A stretch of DNA of 64,000 nucleotides from Myxococcus landrumus (lineage in GTDB: Bacteria > Myxococcota > Myxococcia > Myxococcales > Myxococcaceae). Below the pieces are notes generated by a model. That model was given only the letters and a program-made list of their open reading frames with translations, was not told where the DNA came from and did no database searches. Numbering within the stretch: position 1 is the first letter of the stretch; each line of letters begins with the position of its first letter. Positions 23,334 through 33,114 of this stretch are shown in pieces. Both the position numbers and the translations under genes were made by a program. The stretch lies in contig NZ_CP071091.1 in the NCBI RefSeq assembly GCF_017301635.1, positions 1,021,001-1,085,000 of the forward strand, in the 5' to 3' direction.

Positions 23334-23442
23334 GATGCCCGAAGTATGCAAGCGAAGGACCGCGCTTGTCTGCACTGTGACGAGCGCCGTGTGCCCTGGC
23401 GCCCGCCTCGGATTTTCGAAATGAAATCCTGATGCAGCAAGG

Positions 23443-24090
23443 TCAACGGGTGATGTCGAAGCTCAGGTTCGCCTCGGTCTTGTCGCCGAAGCAACCGCCC
23501 ACGGTCTTCCCGACGCTCGTCGCCACCACGTAGCCGCGCAACCGCGTGTCACTGTTCTCTTCCAACACGAGTCGGCCAGACACCTCCTGCCGGGTGTCTG
23601 TCGGCCCAGCGAAGGCGCAGAAGACGCCCGCGACGACGCTCGTGACTTCAGGCGCATGTCCCTTCCCTGGGGTGAACGCGACGGTGCGCCCCTCGGCGGA
23701 GAAGTGGCTTTGCCCGGCGAGCATGAGCTTCCTGGGGCCCGTACCGAGCACCTCCTTGTCGAGTTCCAGGGTGATGCACGCGGTGGAGTCGCCATCAAGC
23801 CCCACGCTCCCATCCGGGGAATACATCGCGCACACGCTGAGATAGGGAGGCGCTCCTTCTGGCCTGCGCAGAAAGGCTCCCGGATACAGGTCGAAGGAGA
23901 CGGTTCTGAGAGCCGAAGGGGAACCCGCGCGAAAGGTCACCCAGGCCGACTCGGGTGGCACCCGCTCTGGACTCAGCTCATCGCCGCAGGCAGTGAGCGC
24001 CAGCGCCAGCGTGAGGGGAAGGGCGGGCAGTGTTCGGTGGAGCAGGGTGGACGTCCTGGACGTGGTGGGGGAACAAGGGCTCGTCGTCAT
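23443..24090 (-). CDS. Lipoprotein of a two-member paralogous pair (copy B)
   Basis: 215 residues from the ATG at 24090 (MTTSPCSPTTSR), with AGAGG ahead. The signal peptide ends in a LTAC lipobox. The mature domain parallels copy A: VCAMYSPDG, STACITLELDKEVLGTGPRKL, SGRLVLEENSDTRLRG, GGCFGDKTEANLSFDITR. Four cysteines in equivalent places suggest conserved disulfides. The two copies are tandem on the same strand with 109 bases between, and have diverged considerably. Function unknown. Confidence 0.7.
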   Translation of the reverse strand: MTTSPCSPTTSRTSTLLHRTLPALPLTLALALTACGDELSPERVPPESAWVTFRAGSPSALRTVSFDLYPGAFLRRPEGAPPYLSVCAMYSPDGSVGLDGDSTACITLELDKEVLGTGPRKLMLAGQSHFSAEGRTVAFTPGKGHAPEVTSVVAGVFCAFAGPTDTRQEVSGRLVLEENSDTRLRGYVVATSVGKTVGGCFGDKTEANLSFDITR

Positions 24091-24256
24091 GGGGCCTCTG
24101 GTAGCGGCAACGCGGCAGGTCGAAGCACATATCGGCCCGCGGTGCGCTGGGGCTTCCCAAGCAATCGGGATGCCGCTACGGGAAGCGGACACCGGGCCTC
24201 AGAGGCATGACGCGCGCGGCGCAAGTCCACCCCCATGCTGTAGAGTCCCCGACTCC

Positions 24257-24994
24257 ATGGAGCGCACGGGTGCGGCGGCAATCATCATCGGCAACGAGGT
24301 CCTGACCGCGAAGGTCCAGGACCAGAACGGTCCACACCTCATCCGGCGCCTGCGCGAGGTGGGCATTCCCCTCCGCTCGGTGGAGACCATCCTGGATGAC
24401 GTGGACGCCATCGTGGACGCGATGAGCCGGGCCCGTCAGAAGGCCCGCTACGTCTTCACCAGCGGCGGCATTGGCCCCACCCACGACGACGTCACGGTGC
24501 GCGCGGTGGCGCTGGCCCTGGGCAAGCCCGTGGTGCGGCTGCCGGAGATGGTGTCCCTCATCGAGGCCCGGGCCCCGGGGGGCAAGGTGACGGCGGAAGG
24601 CATGCGCCTGGCGGATGCTCCCGAGGGCGCGGTGCTGCTGCCTCAAGCGGGGACGTGGTTCCCCGTGCTGACCGTGGGGGACGTGTTCCTGCTGCCCGGA
24701 GTGCCTCAGCTCTTCCGGATGCAATTGGAGACGGTGCTCGCGAGGCTGCGCGGCACCCCCGTGGTGCTCAACAGCTTGTTCCTGAGCCTGGGCGAGAGTG
24801 AGATCGCCGCCGTGCTGGACGCCGTGGCCTTGAGCATGCCGCACGTGGCCATCGGCTCATATCCGGAGTTCGACCCCGCCAAGGACTACCGCGTGAAGAT
24901 CACCGTCGAGTGCGACGAGCGCGGTCCCGTGGAGGAGGCGGTCGCGCGAATCATCGGGGGACTTCCCGAGGGCGCGGTGCTGCGGCGGGAGTAG
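24257..24994 (+). CDS. MoaB/Mog-fold molybdopterin-binding protein, CinA N-terminal-like
   Basis: 245 residues from the ATG at 24257 (MERTGAAAIIIGNEVL); the longer frame upstream overlaps the lipoprotein gene and is not coding. The domain contains FTSGGIGPTHDDVTV, the signature of the molybdopterin-binding fold used by CinA, MoaB and MogA, and VFLLPGVPQLF. It has only the N-terminal domain of CinA and lacks the C-terminal nicotinamide-nucleotide amidase domain. Roles could be in FAD/ADP-ribose pyrophosphatase-type chemistry (as in the archaeal and plant short CinA forms) or in cofactor binding. Substrate cannot be read from the sequence. The stop lies inside a 10-bp hairpin. Confidence 0.82.
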   Translation: MERTGAAAIIIGNEVLTAKVQDQNGPHLIRRLREVGIPLRSVETILDDVDAIVDAMSRARQKARYVFTSGGIGPTHDDVTVRAVALALGKPVVRLPEMVSLIEARAPGGKVTAEGMRLADAPEGAVLLPQAGTWFPVLTVGDVFLLPGVPQLFRMQLETVLARLRGTPVVLNSLFLSLGESEIAAVLDAVALSMPHVAIGSYPEFDPAKDYRVKITVECDERGPVEEAVARIIGGLPEGAVLRRE

Positions 24995-25009
24995 CGAGCC
25001 TCCCGCCGC
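24982..25009. terminator. Hairpin spanning the stop of the CinA-like gene
   Basis: GCGGCGGGAG (24982-24991) and CTCCCGCCGC (25000-25009) are exact complements around an 8-base loop that contains the TAG stop. The TPR gene ends convergently at 25021. Position suggests termination from both sides. Confidence 0.55.
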
Positions 25010-25020
25010 CAGCCGTCACA

Positions 25021-28000
25021 CTACAGCGACAGCCCCAGCCGCTGACGCAGCCGGAAGAAGTCATCCGTGAAGGACCACGCGAGCAGCGTGCGCAGGCGCG
25101 TCCCATCCCGCACCGCCTGGATGACGGGCTCTGGTGCGTCCAGCTTCGCACCCGCGTAGTTCGGGTCCTCGCGCAGCACCATGCCCAGGCCCACGGACAC
25201 ATCGCCGCTGATGAGCAACCCGGCCCGGTCCGCCGAGTAGTCCAGCGCATCCAGCCAGGGCGACAGCTCCAGCTTCTGGACATCTCCCAGCGCCATCGCC
25301 GGGCTCTCCAGCGCCTTGATGGCCTTGCGCGAGAACGCCTTGCGCAGCTGCTTCACCGTCTCGTCGTTGCGCCGCCCCAACGCGGTGAACTGTGGCGCGT
25401 GGATGCGGACGGCGCTGCCGAAGAGGTCCGCCGTCTCGCCCTGGGACAGCTTCTCGAGCACCGCCGCCTTGTTGAGCAGGCCCATCGCCGCGCGGCCCAA
25501 AAGGAACTTCTGCTCCCGGGCGTTGAAGCGCCGCACCACGTCCTGTCCGATGCACACGGACATCGGCTCGGTGGTCTCCAGCACGGCCAGTCCACGACGG
25601 GACTGGTACGCGTCGAACTCCTCCACGCCGAACACCTGCGCCACGCCGCGGATGGCCTTGTACACGGCGCTGTCCGGCTTGAGCTTGTCCGTCTTGGGGT
25701 TGACGCCGACGATGTCGAAGCTCGGGGGATACACCTTCTCGAGCTGGTCGCCCATGGCCCGCAGTACCTCGAGGAGCGGGCCCCGGACCCCCGGGTGCAG
25801 CAGCACGGTGTCCACGTCCGTCGACGTGAGCGCCTCGCGAGCCTCTTGCGCCAGCCGCGTGCGGCCCTCCGTGTAGAAGGCCAGCTCGACCTCGTTCGTC
25901 GAGCGCAAGAACTGAAGCACCGACGCCACGCAGAACGCCTTGTCGAGCTGCCGCAGTCCCTCCCAGAGCTTGAACAGCGCATGCAGGCTGTCCACGCGCG
26001 TCGGGTCCTGGCGGAGGATCTGCCGGTGCTCCTCGACGGCCAGGGGCACGGACGAGGTGTCGCGCGCATACAGCCCCGCGAGCGCCGAGCGCGCGGTGAG
26101 GTTGGTGCCATCGCTGTCGACCACCTGACGGTACAGCGCGGTGGCGCGAGCGGGCTCGGACAGCGGGCCGGCGTACAGCTCCGCCACCCGCATGCGCAGC
26201 GTCGCGGCCCGCTTCGGGTCCGCCGCCGAGGCCGAGGACTGCGCCTGCGCCTCCAGCATCTGCGCCAGCTCCGGCAGGTTGCGAGCGCGCTCGTACAGCG
26301 TCACGAGCCGGTCCACCAACGTCGGGTCTCCCGGCGACAGCTCCATCGCGCGCCGATACAGGGGCGTGGCCGCGGCCGCGTCGCCCAGTCCCTCGTCGTA
26401 CGTCCGCGCCAGGTCCAGCGTGAAGCGCGCCCGCGACTCCACGGGCAGCTCCTGCTGCAACAGCTTGTGCAGGCAGTCCACCGCGCCCGTCCAGTTGCGA
26501 GCCTGCGCATGCAGCGTGGCCAGCCGCTCCAGCGCTTCGATGTGCCGAGGCTGGGAGGAGAGCACGGTCATCAAGTGTGCCGTGGCGCGCGTCGGGTCCT
26601 GCAGATGCGTCTGGTACAGGCTCCCCAGCGTGAGGTGGAACGCCGCGAGCGTCCGAGGGTCTCCGCCTTGCTGCACGCGCTGGCTCAGCATGGCCGCGGC
26701 CTCCGCGTACTGCTGGGCCTCCAGGAGCAGCGAGCCGCGCAGTTCCAGCGCCTCGACATGGCCGGGCTGCGCCATCAGCGCCTTCTCCAACAGCGCCACC
26801 GCGCGAGTCCTGTCACCCAGGGCCGCGTGGTGGAGCCGCGCCGCGCTCACGAAGCCCGTGGCGGCCGCGGTGCTGTCCTTCTGCGCCAGCTTCGCCTCGG
26901 CGCGCCGCTCATGCAGCGCCGCCAGGTCCGCGGAGCCACCACGCTGGGCGAGCAGCTCCTCCAGCCCCGCCTGCGCGGCCGGGTGCAGCGGGTCCCTCTC
27001 CAGCGCCTGCTTGTAGAGCGCCGCCGCGCCGTCCGTGTCCTTCTGCACGAGCGAGGCGAGCCGCGCGGCGCCGATGAACGCTTCGATGGCGCCGCGAGGG
27101 TCCTTGCTGAGGCGGGCCTCGGTCTCGAGCGCCGACCGCGCCTCGGCCGCGTCCCCGCGCCGCATCGCCACGCGCCGCGTTCCCTGCAACGCCGGGATGC
27201 AATGCGGTTGCAGCTCCAGGGCCTGCTTGTAGAGGGCCGCCGCGCGCTCCAGGTCTCCGAAGCGGACCTCCGCGAGCTCGGCCGTGCGCAGGAGCATCTC
27301 CAGCGCCTCGTCGGCGTCGCGCGCGTGTGCCAGCCGCAGCGTGTAGAGCCGCGCCAGTCCCGACACGTCACCAGCGAGCCGCAGCGAGCGCTCCAGCGCG
27401 AACGCGAGCCGCGCATCCGCGGGGTCCGCCTCGAAGGCGCGCTTGTACGCCTCCAGCGTGCCCTCGGCGGGGCCCTTGTCCAGGTCCACCGCCGCGGACA
27501 GGCGCAGCGCGGTGGCCAGGCGCGGGTCCTTCACGCGCTCGGCCAGGCGCTGACGCAGCTCCGCGCGGCGCGGCCGGTCCGACGCGCGGATGCGCTCCAG
27601 CAGCGTGAGCGCGGTGAGGTTGCCCGCGTCCAGGCTCAGCACGGCCTCGCAGCAGAGCGCCGCGCGCGAGGGCTCCTGGAAGCGGTCCAGGTAGAGCCGC
27701 GCCAGCTTGAGGTACGCCGTCACCTTGGCCGCGGGCGTGCCGCCCACCTGCGTCTCCCGGTCCAGGATGGCCACCAGCTCCTTCACGTTGTCCTGCGCCA
27801 GGAACAGCCGCTCCAGGGCGCGCAGCGTGGCGGCATGGCCCGGCGTGAGCCGCAGCACTTCCTGATACGTCTCGATGGCCAGCTCCGGCCGCTGGAGGGC
27901 GTCCTCCCAGATGGCCGCCGCCTGGAACAGCGCGTTGGCGCGCTCCAGCGGGTCCGTGCGGTTGGCGGCCTCCTCGCGCAGCATCTCCACCAGGTTCTCC

Positions 28001-30099
28001 CACGCGCCCTGCGCCCGGTAGATGCGGGCCAGCGCGCGCAGCGCCGGGAAGTAGCTGGGCGCCAGCATCAGCGCCTCCTGGTACGACGCGATGGCCTCGT
28101 GCTCGCGGGACATCCGCTGCTCGTACAGCTCGCCAATCTTGTAGATGAGCGCCGCGGCCTGCTCGGTGGACGTCGAGCTCTCCGACTCCGCCCGGTACAT
28201 GTCCACCAGCTTCTCCCAGCGGCCGTCCTGCGCGTACAGCCGGCCCAGGGCCTTGAGCGCGGGGAGGTACGAAGGAGACAGCGCCAGCACGCGCTCATAC
28301 GCGGCGATGGCGCCCGGGCGGTCCTTCAGGTTCTCGTCGAGAATCTCCGCGTTGCGGTGCAGGAGCGACAGCACCTGCTTGGTGTCGCCCGCGAGCGACG
28401 CCTCCAGGTCATGCGTCTCCAACAGCTCCCGGTAGCGGCCCGCGCGCTCGTACAGCCGCGCCAGGTTGCGGATGGTGGGCAGGTGGTCCGACGCCAGGTC
28501 GAGGATGCGCTTCATGCACTCGATGGCGTGGTCCAGGTCTCCCAGCCGGTCCTCGTACACCCCGGCCATCTTGTTGAGCGTGGTGATGAGCTGGTCCCGG
28601 TCCGACGTCTGGAGCAGGTCCTGCTCGAACATCGCCACCAGCTCGGCGAAGCGGCCCTGCCGCTCGAAGAGGCGGGTGAGGGCCTTCTGCGCGGGGAGAT
28701 AGCCGGGCTGCAACTGGAGGCACGAGTTGTAGCGGGAGATGGCGTCCTCCTGCCGTCCCAGCCGCTCCTCGAGAATCTCCGCCGCCTTGTACATGCGCGC
28801 GGCCTTCTGCTTGGCGTCCTCGGCGGCGGCGACCTCCGCGTCGAAGACGGAGACCAGGCCCTCCCAGTTCTGCATGCGGTAGTACAGCTTGCCCAGGCCC
28901 GCGAGCGCCGCCGCGTGGCCGGGGATGCGCGCGACGATGGCCTGATATCGCGCCGCCGCGTCCACCTCGCGCTTGAGGACTTCCTCGTAGAGCGCGGCCA
29001 GCCGGAGGTTGGTGGCCACCAGCTCGCTCTCGTCGTTCAAAGAGCCCACGCGCGCGAGCAGCACGTCCGCCAGCTCCTCGTAGCGGCCCTGCGTCTCGTA
29101 GATGCCGGCCAGCTCGCTGAGCACCAGCGGCTCATGGGGCGCGGCGCGGCGGCCATCGAGGAGCGCGGCGAGCGCCTCCTCCTTCTGGCCGATCCGCTCG
29201 TGCACCTTGGCGATCTGCAGATACGCGGGCGCGGCCTGCGACCCCAGGAGCGAAGCCTCCGCGGTGAGGGCCTCGAGCAGCTCGTCCGTGCGGCCCTCGC
29301 GCTCCGACACGCGCTTCAGCGCGGCGAGCAGCAGCGGGTCCGTGCGGTCCAGCGCGAACGCCTCGCGCAGCAGCGCGGCGGCGGGCTCGCGCTGCTTGAG
29401 CCGCTCCTCCAGCAGCAGGCCCGCGGACGTGAGGTAGTGCGCGCGCAGCGACGGCTGCTGCACGGCGGCCGCGAGCAGCCGGTAGACCTCCACCAGCGCG
29501 GCGGCGTCGTTGCGCGCGGCGTAGACGGACTCCAACTGCGTGAGGACGACCACGTCCGTGGGGCGGCGCTCCAGGCACTGGCGCAGGCAGGCGGAGGACT
29601 CGTCGTCGCGAGACAGCCGCTCCTGGAGGACGATGCCCTTCTCGAACAGGAGCGCGGCCTGGTGGCGCGTGTCCTCGGTGGCGGCCAGCTCCGCGTCGAG
29701 GAGCTGGATGACCATCTGCCAGTTGCCCACGTCCGCGAAGAGGCGGCGCGCGGCGCGGATGTTGACGAGGAAGCGCGGCGCCAGCTTGTAGGCGTTCTGG
29801 AACGCCACCGCCGCGTTGCGCGGATTCTTGAGCGGCTCCTCCCAGAGCAGGCCCACTTCGTGGAAGAGCACCGCGGCGGCCTGGCCGTCGGTGGTGCTCA
29901 GCGCGCGGGCCTCGCGCTCGAGGGAGGCGATGCGCTCGCGGGCCTCGTCTTCCATGCTGGGCGAGGGGGTCGCCGCGGGGGCGGCCTGGACCGACTGGGT
30001 CAGGACTTCGGTGGCGGCGGGGGCGGGCTTCACGGGCGCTCCGGGAAGCGGAGGCGCGGCCGTGACGGGGGCCCGCGGAATATCGTTGCGCTCGCTCAT
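25021..30099 (-). CDS. Giant TPR-repeat protein (1692 residues)
   Basis: A Pro/Ala-rich head (residues 1-45) is followed by tetratricopeptide repeats over roughly 1300 residues. They show the period-34 pattern, for example A-x-x-x-Y-x-x-x-L-x-L-x-P and recurring LARLY, LAGIYETQGRYEEL and AAALYKQALE segments. No signal peptide or transmembrane segment is seen. The last 350 residues are not TPR: they include LRAMGDQLEKVYPP, a putative core YQSRRGLAVLETTEP and a C-terminal helical domain, unrecognised by me. Such proteins scaffold large complexes. The complementary strand is open for 2461 codons, a G+C artefact. The coding strand is supported by repeat periodicity and an ATG start (MSERNDIPRAP), though the ribosome site is weak. 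Confidence 0.88.
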   Translation of the reverse strand: MSERNDIPRAPVTAAPPLPGAPVKPAPAATEVLTQSVQAAPAATPSPSMEDEARERIASLEREARALSTTDGQAAAVLFHEVGLLWEEPLKNPRNAAVAFQNAYKLAPRFLVNIRAARRLFADVGNWQMVIQLLDAELAATEDTRHQAALLFEKGIVLQERLSRDDESSACLRQCLERRPTDVVVLTQLESVYAARNDAAALVEVYRLLAAAVQQPSLRAHYLTSAGLLLEERLKQREPAAALLREAFALDRTDPLLLAALKRVSEREGRTDELLEALTAEASLLGSQAAPAYLQIAKVHERIGQKEEALAALLDGRRAAPHEPLVLSELAGIYETQGRYEELADVLLARVGSLNDESELVATNLRLAALYEEVLKREVDAAARYQAIVARIPGHAAALAGLGKLYYRMQNWEGLVSVFDAEVAAAEDAKQKAARMYKAAEILEERLGRQEDAISRYNSCLQLQPGYLPAQKALTRLFERQGRFAELVAMFEQDLLQTSDRDQLITTLNKMAGVYEDRLGDLDHAIECMKRILDLASDHLPTIRNLARLYERAGRYRELLETHDLEASLAGDTKQVLSLLHRNAEILDENLKDRPGAIAAYERVLALSPSYLPALKALGRLYAQDGRWEKLVDMYRAESESSTSTEQAAALIYKIGELYEQRMSREHEAIASYQEALMLAPSYFPALRALARIYRAQGAWENLVEMLREEAANRTDPLERANALFQAAAIWEDALQRPELAIETYQEVLRLTPGHAATLRALERLFLAQDNVKELVAILDRETQVGGTPAAKVTAYLKLARLYLDRFQEPSRAALCCEAVLSLDAGNLTALTLLERIRASDRPRRAELRQRLAERVKDPRLATALRLSAAVDLDKGPAEGTLEAYKRAFEADPADARLAFALERSLRLAGDVSGLARLYTLRLAHARDADEALEMLLRTAELAEVRFGDLERAAALYKQALELQPHCIPALQGTRRVAMRRGDAAEARSALETEARLSKDPRGAIEAFIGAARLASLVQKDTDGAAALYKQALERDPLHPAAQAGLEELLAQRGGSADLAALHERRAEAKLAQKDSTAAATGFVSAARLHHAALGDRTRAVALLEKALMAQPGHVEALELRGSLLLEAQQYAEAAAMLSQRVQQGGDPRTLAAFHLTLGSLYQTHLQDPTRATAHLMTVLSSQPRHIEALERLATLHAQARNWTGAVDCLHKLLQQELPVESRARFTLDLARTYDEGLGDAAAATPLYRRAMELSPGDPTLVDRLVTLYERARNLPELAQMLEAQAQSSASAADPKRAATLRMRVAELYAGPLSEPARATALYRQVVDSDGTNLTARSALAGLYARDTSSVPLAVEEHRQILRQDPTRVDSLHALFKLWEGLRQLDKAFCVASVLQFLRSTNEVELAFYTEGRTRLAQEAREALTSTDVDTVLLHPGVRGPLLEVLRAMGDQLEKVYPPSFDIVGVNPKTDKLKPDSAVYKAIRGVAQVFGVEEFDAYQSRRGLAVLETTEPMSVCIGQDVVRRFNAREQKFLLGRAAMGLLNKAAVLEKLSQGETADLFGSAVRIHAPQFTALGRRNDETVKQLRKAFSRKAIKALESPAMALGDVQKLELSPWLDALDYSADRAGLLISGDVSVGLGMVLREDPNYAGAKLDAPEPVIQAVRDGTRLRTLLAWSFTDDFFRLRQRLGLSL

Positions 30100-30260
30100 G
30101 GAAGGCCCGCTCCAGGGGCCAGGGCGTGGGTAGGGAGAATGGCCGCAGGCGGTCGTAACACGCGCTCGGCCGGTCCCTCAACTTCCCGACTTTCCTCGCG
30201 ATTTGGGTGTCCGGATACCCGGGGAGCAGGCGGGCGCGAGGCCTGGACATCCCGTGGGTG

Positions 30261-30298
30261 TCCGTGGCGCGGACGGTCAGGGTCGTCCGCGCCACGGA
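30261..30298 (-). terminator. Strong hairpin downstream of the cytochrome gene
   Basis: A perfect 15-bp stem (30261-30275 with 30284-30298) and an 8-base loop lie 20 bases past the end of the minus-strand cytochrome gene and before the TPR gene. No T-tract is present. Confidence 0.65.
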
Positions 30299-30318
30299 GG
30301 TGTTTCAACTCACCGCGT

Positions 30319-33114
30319 TCACGGGCGGCTCAAGGGATCCGCGGGATTGCTTCCCGCCCGGCGCTCGTCGCCATCGAGCGCTCCGTCGAGGTCCCGGTCG
30401 ATGCCGATGCGAACGCCCGAGCCTGGAGGCACACACGTGTACGTCAGCGTTCCCCCGTTCGACGTCGCGGCCGCGCGAAGGTGTGCATCGGCCACGGGGC
30501 CCACGTCGTGGCGGTCCGCGGTGAACTGGCCGCCGCCGGCGTAGAGGAAGCCCGCTTCATGCGGGCCGAACCGGCCCTTGGCCACGAGCTCACACTCGCC
30601 CGCGTTGGCGCGAGCCACCAGCAGGTTGATGCGCGGCCCGGCGACGGCGGCGAGGCCCGCCGTCAACGTCACCTGCTGGCCCACGATGGGGGCCAGGTTG
30701 GTGTCGAAGGCGAGCATGAACTGCTCCATGTTCTTCTTGATGGTGTGGCCTTCCGGCGTGTTGGGAATGCCCACGGCGTTCTGGATGGGGTCGAAGTCGA
30801 AGCCGCTGCCGAAGTTGAACAGGGTGGGGATGGAGCCATCGCTGTTGAAGCCGAAGCCGCGAATCTGGTCCCCCATGAAGGGGTCGATAGGCTGCTTGCC
30901 GAACACGACGGGCGTGCCGAACATGCCGACCTTCTGGTAGGCGTTGCGCAGGTGGGGCACGCGGGGGAAGAACGTCGACACGTCGAAGGACGACCTGCCG
31001 TCCGAGCCGAAGAAGCCCTTGAACGGGCCCTCTCCCGGGTTCCCGTTCGGGTCGATGGTGTGGCACGCGCCGCACGCGCCATGGAAGAAGGACGTGGTGT
31101 TCACGAAGAAGTCACGGCCGGCCTGCTGCGCGGGCGTCAGGACATTGTCGAGGTTGCGGATGGGGTTGGGCGGGTAGGCGACCTGGAGGATGAAGTCGGT
31201 GAACTTCTGCATCTGCTCGGGGGGCAGTTGCGCGCTGCGGCCCAGCAGGTCGATGAACGCCGGGTTGAACTGCTTGAAGCCCTCCGACTCGTTGAAGGCG
31301 CCGCTGTTGGGCTGGGCGCTGGGCGCGGTGAAGCCACCGTTGCGATCTCCACGCCAGTGCATGGGGCCATGGTTGGCCATGCCGCGCAGGCTCTGCGTCG
31401 ACAGGGGGCCCTTCAGCGGGTGGAAGGACGTGTTCTGGCCGAACGTGGGGTCATCGCCGAACTCGGGCAGGTTCGGGACGATGGGGTTGGGGTTGGCCTT
31501 CACGTCGAGGTCCGGGTTGCCCAGGTTCCACGACAGGCTGTCGAAGTCACCGAAGATGTGACAGCTGCCGCAGGAGGAGTCGCCGTGGCTGGAGCTGTTG
31601 CGGGCGTCATAGAGGAACGGACGGCCCTCCACCACGCTGCGAGGCTCCGGGTTGAACATGGACAGGTGGGCAATCTCCTGGCGCGTCGTGGTGTTGATGA
31701 CGGAGATGGCGTTGTCGAAGCGCGTCAGCACGTAGATGCGGCGGCGGGACTCGTCCAGCACGAGGCCCGTGGGACCTCCGCCGGTGAGCTGGATGTGATT
31801 CGCGCTGTTGGGCACGAAGGTGTCCGTCTCCAGGGCCGCCGTGGAGTAGATGCCCAGCTTCGACGAGCCGAACGCCGCCACGTACAGCGTCGAGCCGTCG
31901 GACGTCACCGCCATGCCCGTGGGCTGCGCGAGGCTCTTCTCGCTCTCGGGATTGGGCGTGGGCGCGCAGCACGTGGAGTAGTCGATGTGCTTGTTGAGGT
32001 GGCGCGGCGAGACGCCGGAGGCGCCCAGCACGGTGATGCGGCTCTCGTGCAGGTGGCCACGCAGGGAGGTGCCGGCGTAGGTGCCGGCGCCCTCGAAGCG
32101 CAGGTCATTCCGCGCATCCGTGTTGCTGACGTACACCTTCCCGTTGGCGGGGTTGACGGCCATGTTGAAGAGGATGGTGCCCACGCCGGAGAAGACGCCG
32201 CCGGGGCCCGTGACGGGCGCCGGTGGGTTGGCCGTGGCGTTGATGGCGAAGACGTCCTTGTCGGGCAGGGTGAAGCGGACCTTGGACGTCCATGAGCGGC
32301 CCAGTGAGTCCAGCCACTCCTGTCCTTCCTGCTTGAGGATGATGGACGTCTCGTGGGCGGGGACGCCCGCGTAGTTGGTGTTGGGGCCGGGAACGCCGCC
32401 CACGGCCTCGCCGCCATCCGGGACCGCATCCTCATGCAGCGCCGTGGTGCGGTTGCCGGAGTGGAACGCCGCCGCGTAGACGCGGGTGCCGTCGGGCGTC
32501 ACCGCCAGCGCGCGAGGCGTGTCCGCGAAGAACGTCAGGATGTTGAGCGGCGTGCCGCCGAGCGTGTTGCCCAGGTTGTCCGAGTCGAAGACCCAGACAT
32601 CCGCGCGGCCGATGCCTGGCGTGGTGAGCTGGGGATTGAACGGGGCGTTCTGTCCGCGGTGCGCGGCGGTGATGAACGCGCGCCTGCGGCCGTGGCCCGC
32701 GAAGACGATGTCGCGAGGCTCATCACCCACGAGCAGCGTCCGCGTCACCGTTCCACCCTGGCCCTCGTCGTTCACGCGAACGACGCTGACGCTGTCCGAC
32801 AGGTGGTTGACGACCCAGACCTCCTCGTTCGTGCGAGCGGCGACGGCCACGGGCTCCAGGCCCACGGGCACGGAAGCCCGATGGCTCAGCCCGCTGTTGC
32901 CGACGCGAAAGATTTCCAGTCGGTTGTCAGGGGTGTTGACGGCGAAGAGCAGCTTGCCATCCGGAGAGAGCGCCAGGGGACGAACCTGTCCGCTCTCGAA
33001 GACGGTGAAATGGGCAGCGGAGGCGTCGCCGCCGAAGAGGCCTCCCACCACTAGCAGCGTCGTGACAATGATTCTCGAGATACCAAGATGAACTGACGTG
33101 TGTGTGATTCTCAA
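30319..33114 (-). CDS. Secreted beta-propeller / di-heme cytochrome c protein
   Basis: 931 residues from a TTG at 33114, which has GGAGGG five bases ahead and opens directly into a signal peptide (IIVTTLLVVGGLFGG, cleavage likely after DASA). An open frame extends 62 codons further without signal features. The first 500 residues contain YncE/YVTN-type propeller blades (ALSPDGKLLFAVNT, VTPDGTRVYAAAF, VTSDGSTLYVAAF). Two c-type haem sites follow: CGSCH at about 514 and CGACH at about 678, with the surrounding fold of di-haem peroxidase/MauG-like proteins. The end is a Ca-binding-like DRDLDGALDGDE motif. Likely periplasmic or cell-surface oxidoreductase; the electron partner is unknown. An equivalent protein would need the cytochrome c maturation system. 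Confidence 0.85.
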   Translation of the reverse strand: MRITHTSVHLGISRIIVTTLLVVGGLFGGDASAAHFTVFESGQVRPLALSPDGKLLFAVNTPDNRLEIFRVGNSGLSHRASVPVGLEPVAVAARTNEEVWVVNHLSDSVSVVRVNDEGQGGTVTRTLLVGDEPRDIVFAGHGRRRAFITAAHRGQNAPFNPQLTTPGIGRADVWVFDSDNLGNTLGGTPLNILTFFADTPRALAVTPDGTRVYAAAFHSGNRTTALHEDAVPDGGEAVGGVPGPNTNYAGVPAHETSIILKQEGQEWLDSLGRSWTSKVRFTLPDKDVFAINATANPPAPVTGPGGVFSGVGTILFNMAVNPANGKVYVSNTDARNDLRFEGAGTYAGTSLRGHLHESRITVLGASGVSPRHLNKHIDYSTCCAPTPNPESEKSLAQPTGMAVTSDGSTLYVAAFGSSKLGIYSTAALETDTFVPNSANHIQLTGGGPTGLVLDESRRRIYVLTRFDNAISVINTTTRQEIAHLSMFNPEPRSVVEGRPFLYDARNSSSHGDSSCGSCHIFGDFDSLSWNLGNPDLDVKANPNPIVPNLPEFGDDPTFGQNTSFHPLKGPLSTQSLRGMANHGPMHWRGDRNGGFTAPSAQPNSGAFNESEGFKQFNPAFIDLLGRSAQLPPEQMQKFTDFILQVAYPPNPIRNLDNVLTPAQQAGRDFFVNTTSFFHGACGACHTIDPNGNPGEGPFKGFFGSDGRSSFDVSTFFPRVPHLRNAYQKVGMFGTPVVFGKQPIDPFMGDQIRGFGFNSDGSIPTLFNFGSGFDFDPIQNAVGIPNTPEGHTIKKNMEQFMLAFDTNLAPIVGQQVTLTAGLAAVAGPRINLLVARANAGECELVAKGRFGPHEAGFLYAGGGQFTADRHDVGPVADAHLRAAATSNGGTLTYTCVPPGSGVRIGIDRDLDGALDGDERRAGSNPADPLSRP

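Noticed and set aside
24910..32295. A 2461-codon plus-strand open frame
   Set aside because: It is antisense to the TPR protein and the cytochrome. The product is His/Arg/Gln-rich without any domain, as expected from the mirror of a high-G+C coding frame, while the minus strand shows repeat periodicity and haem motifs.
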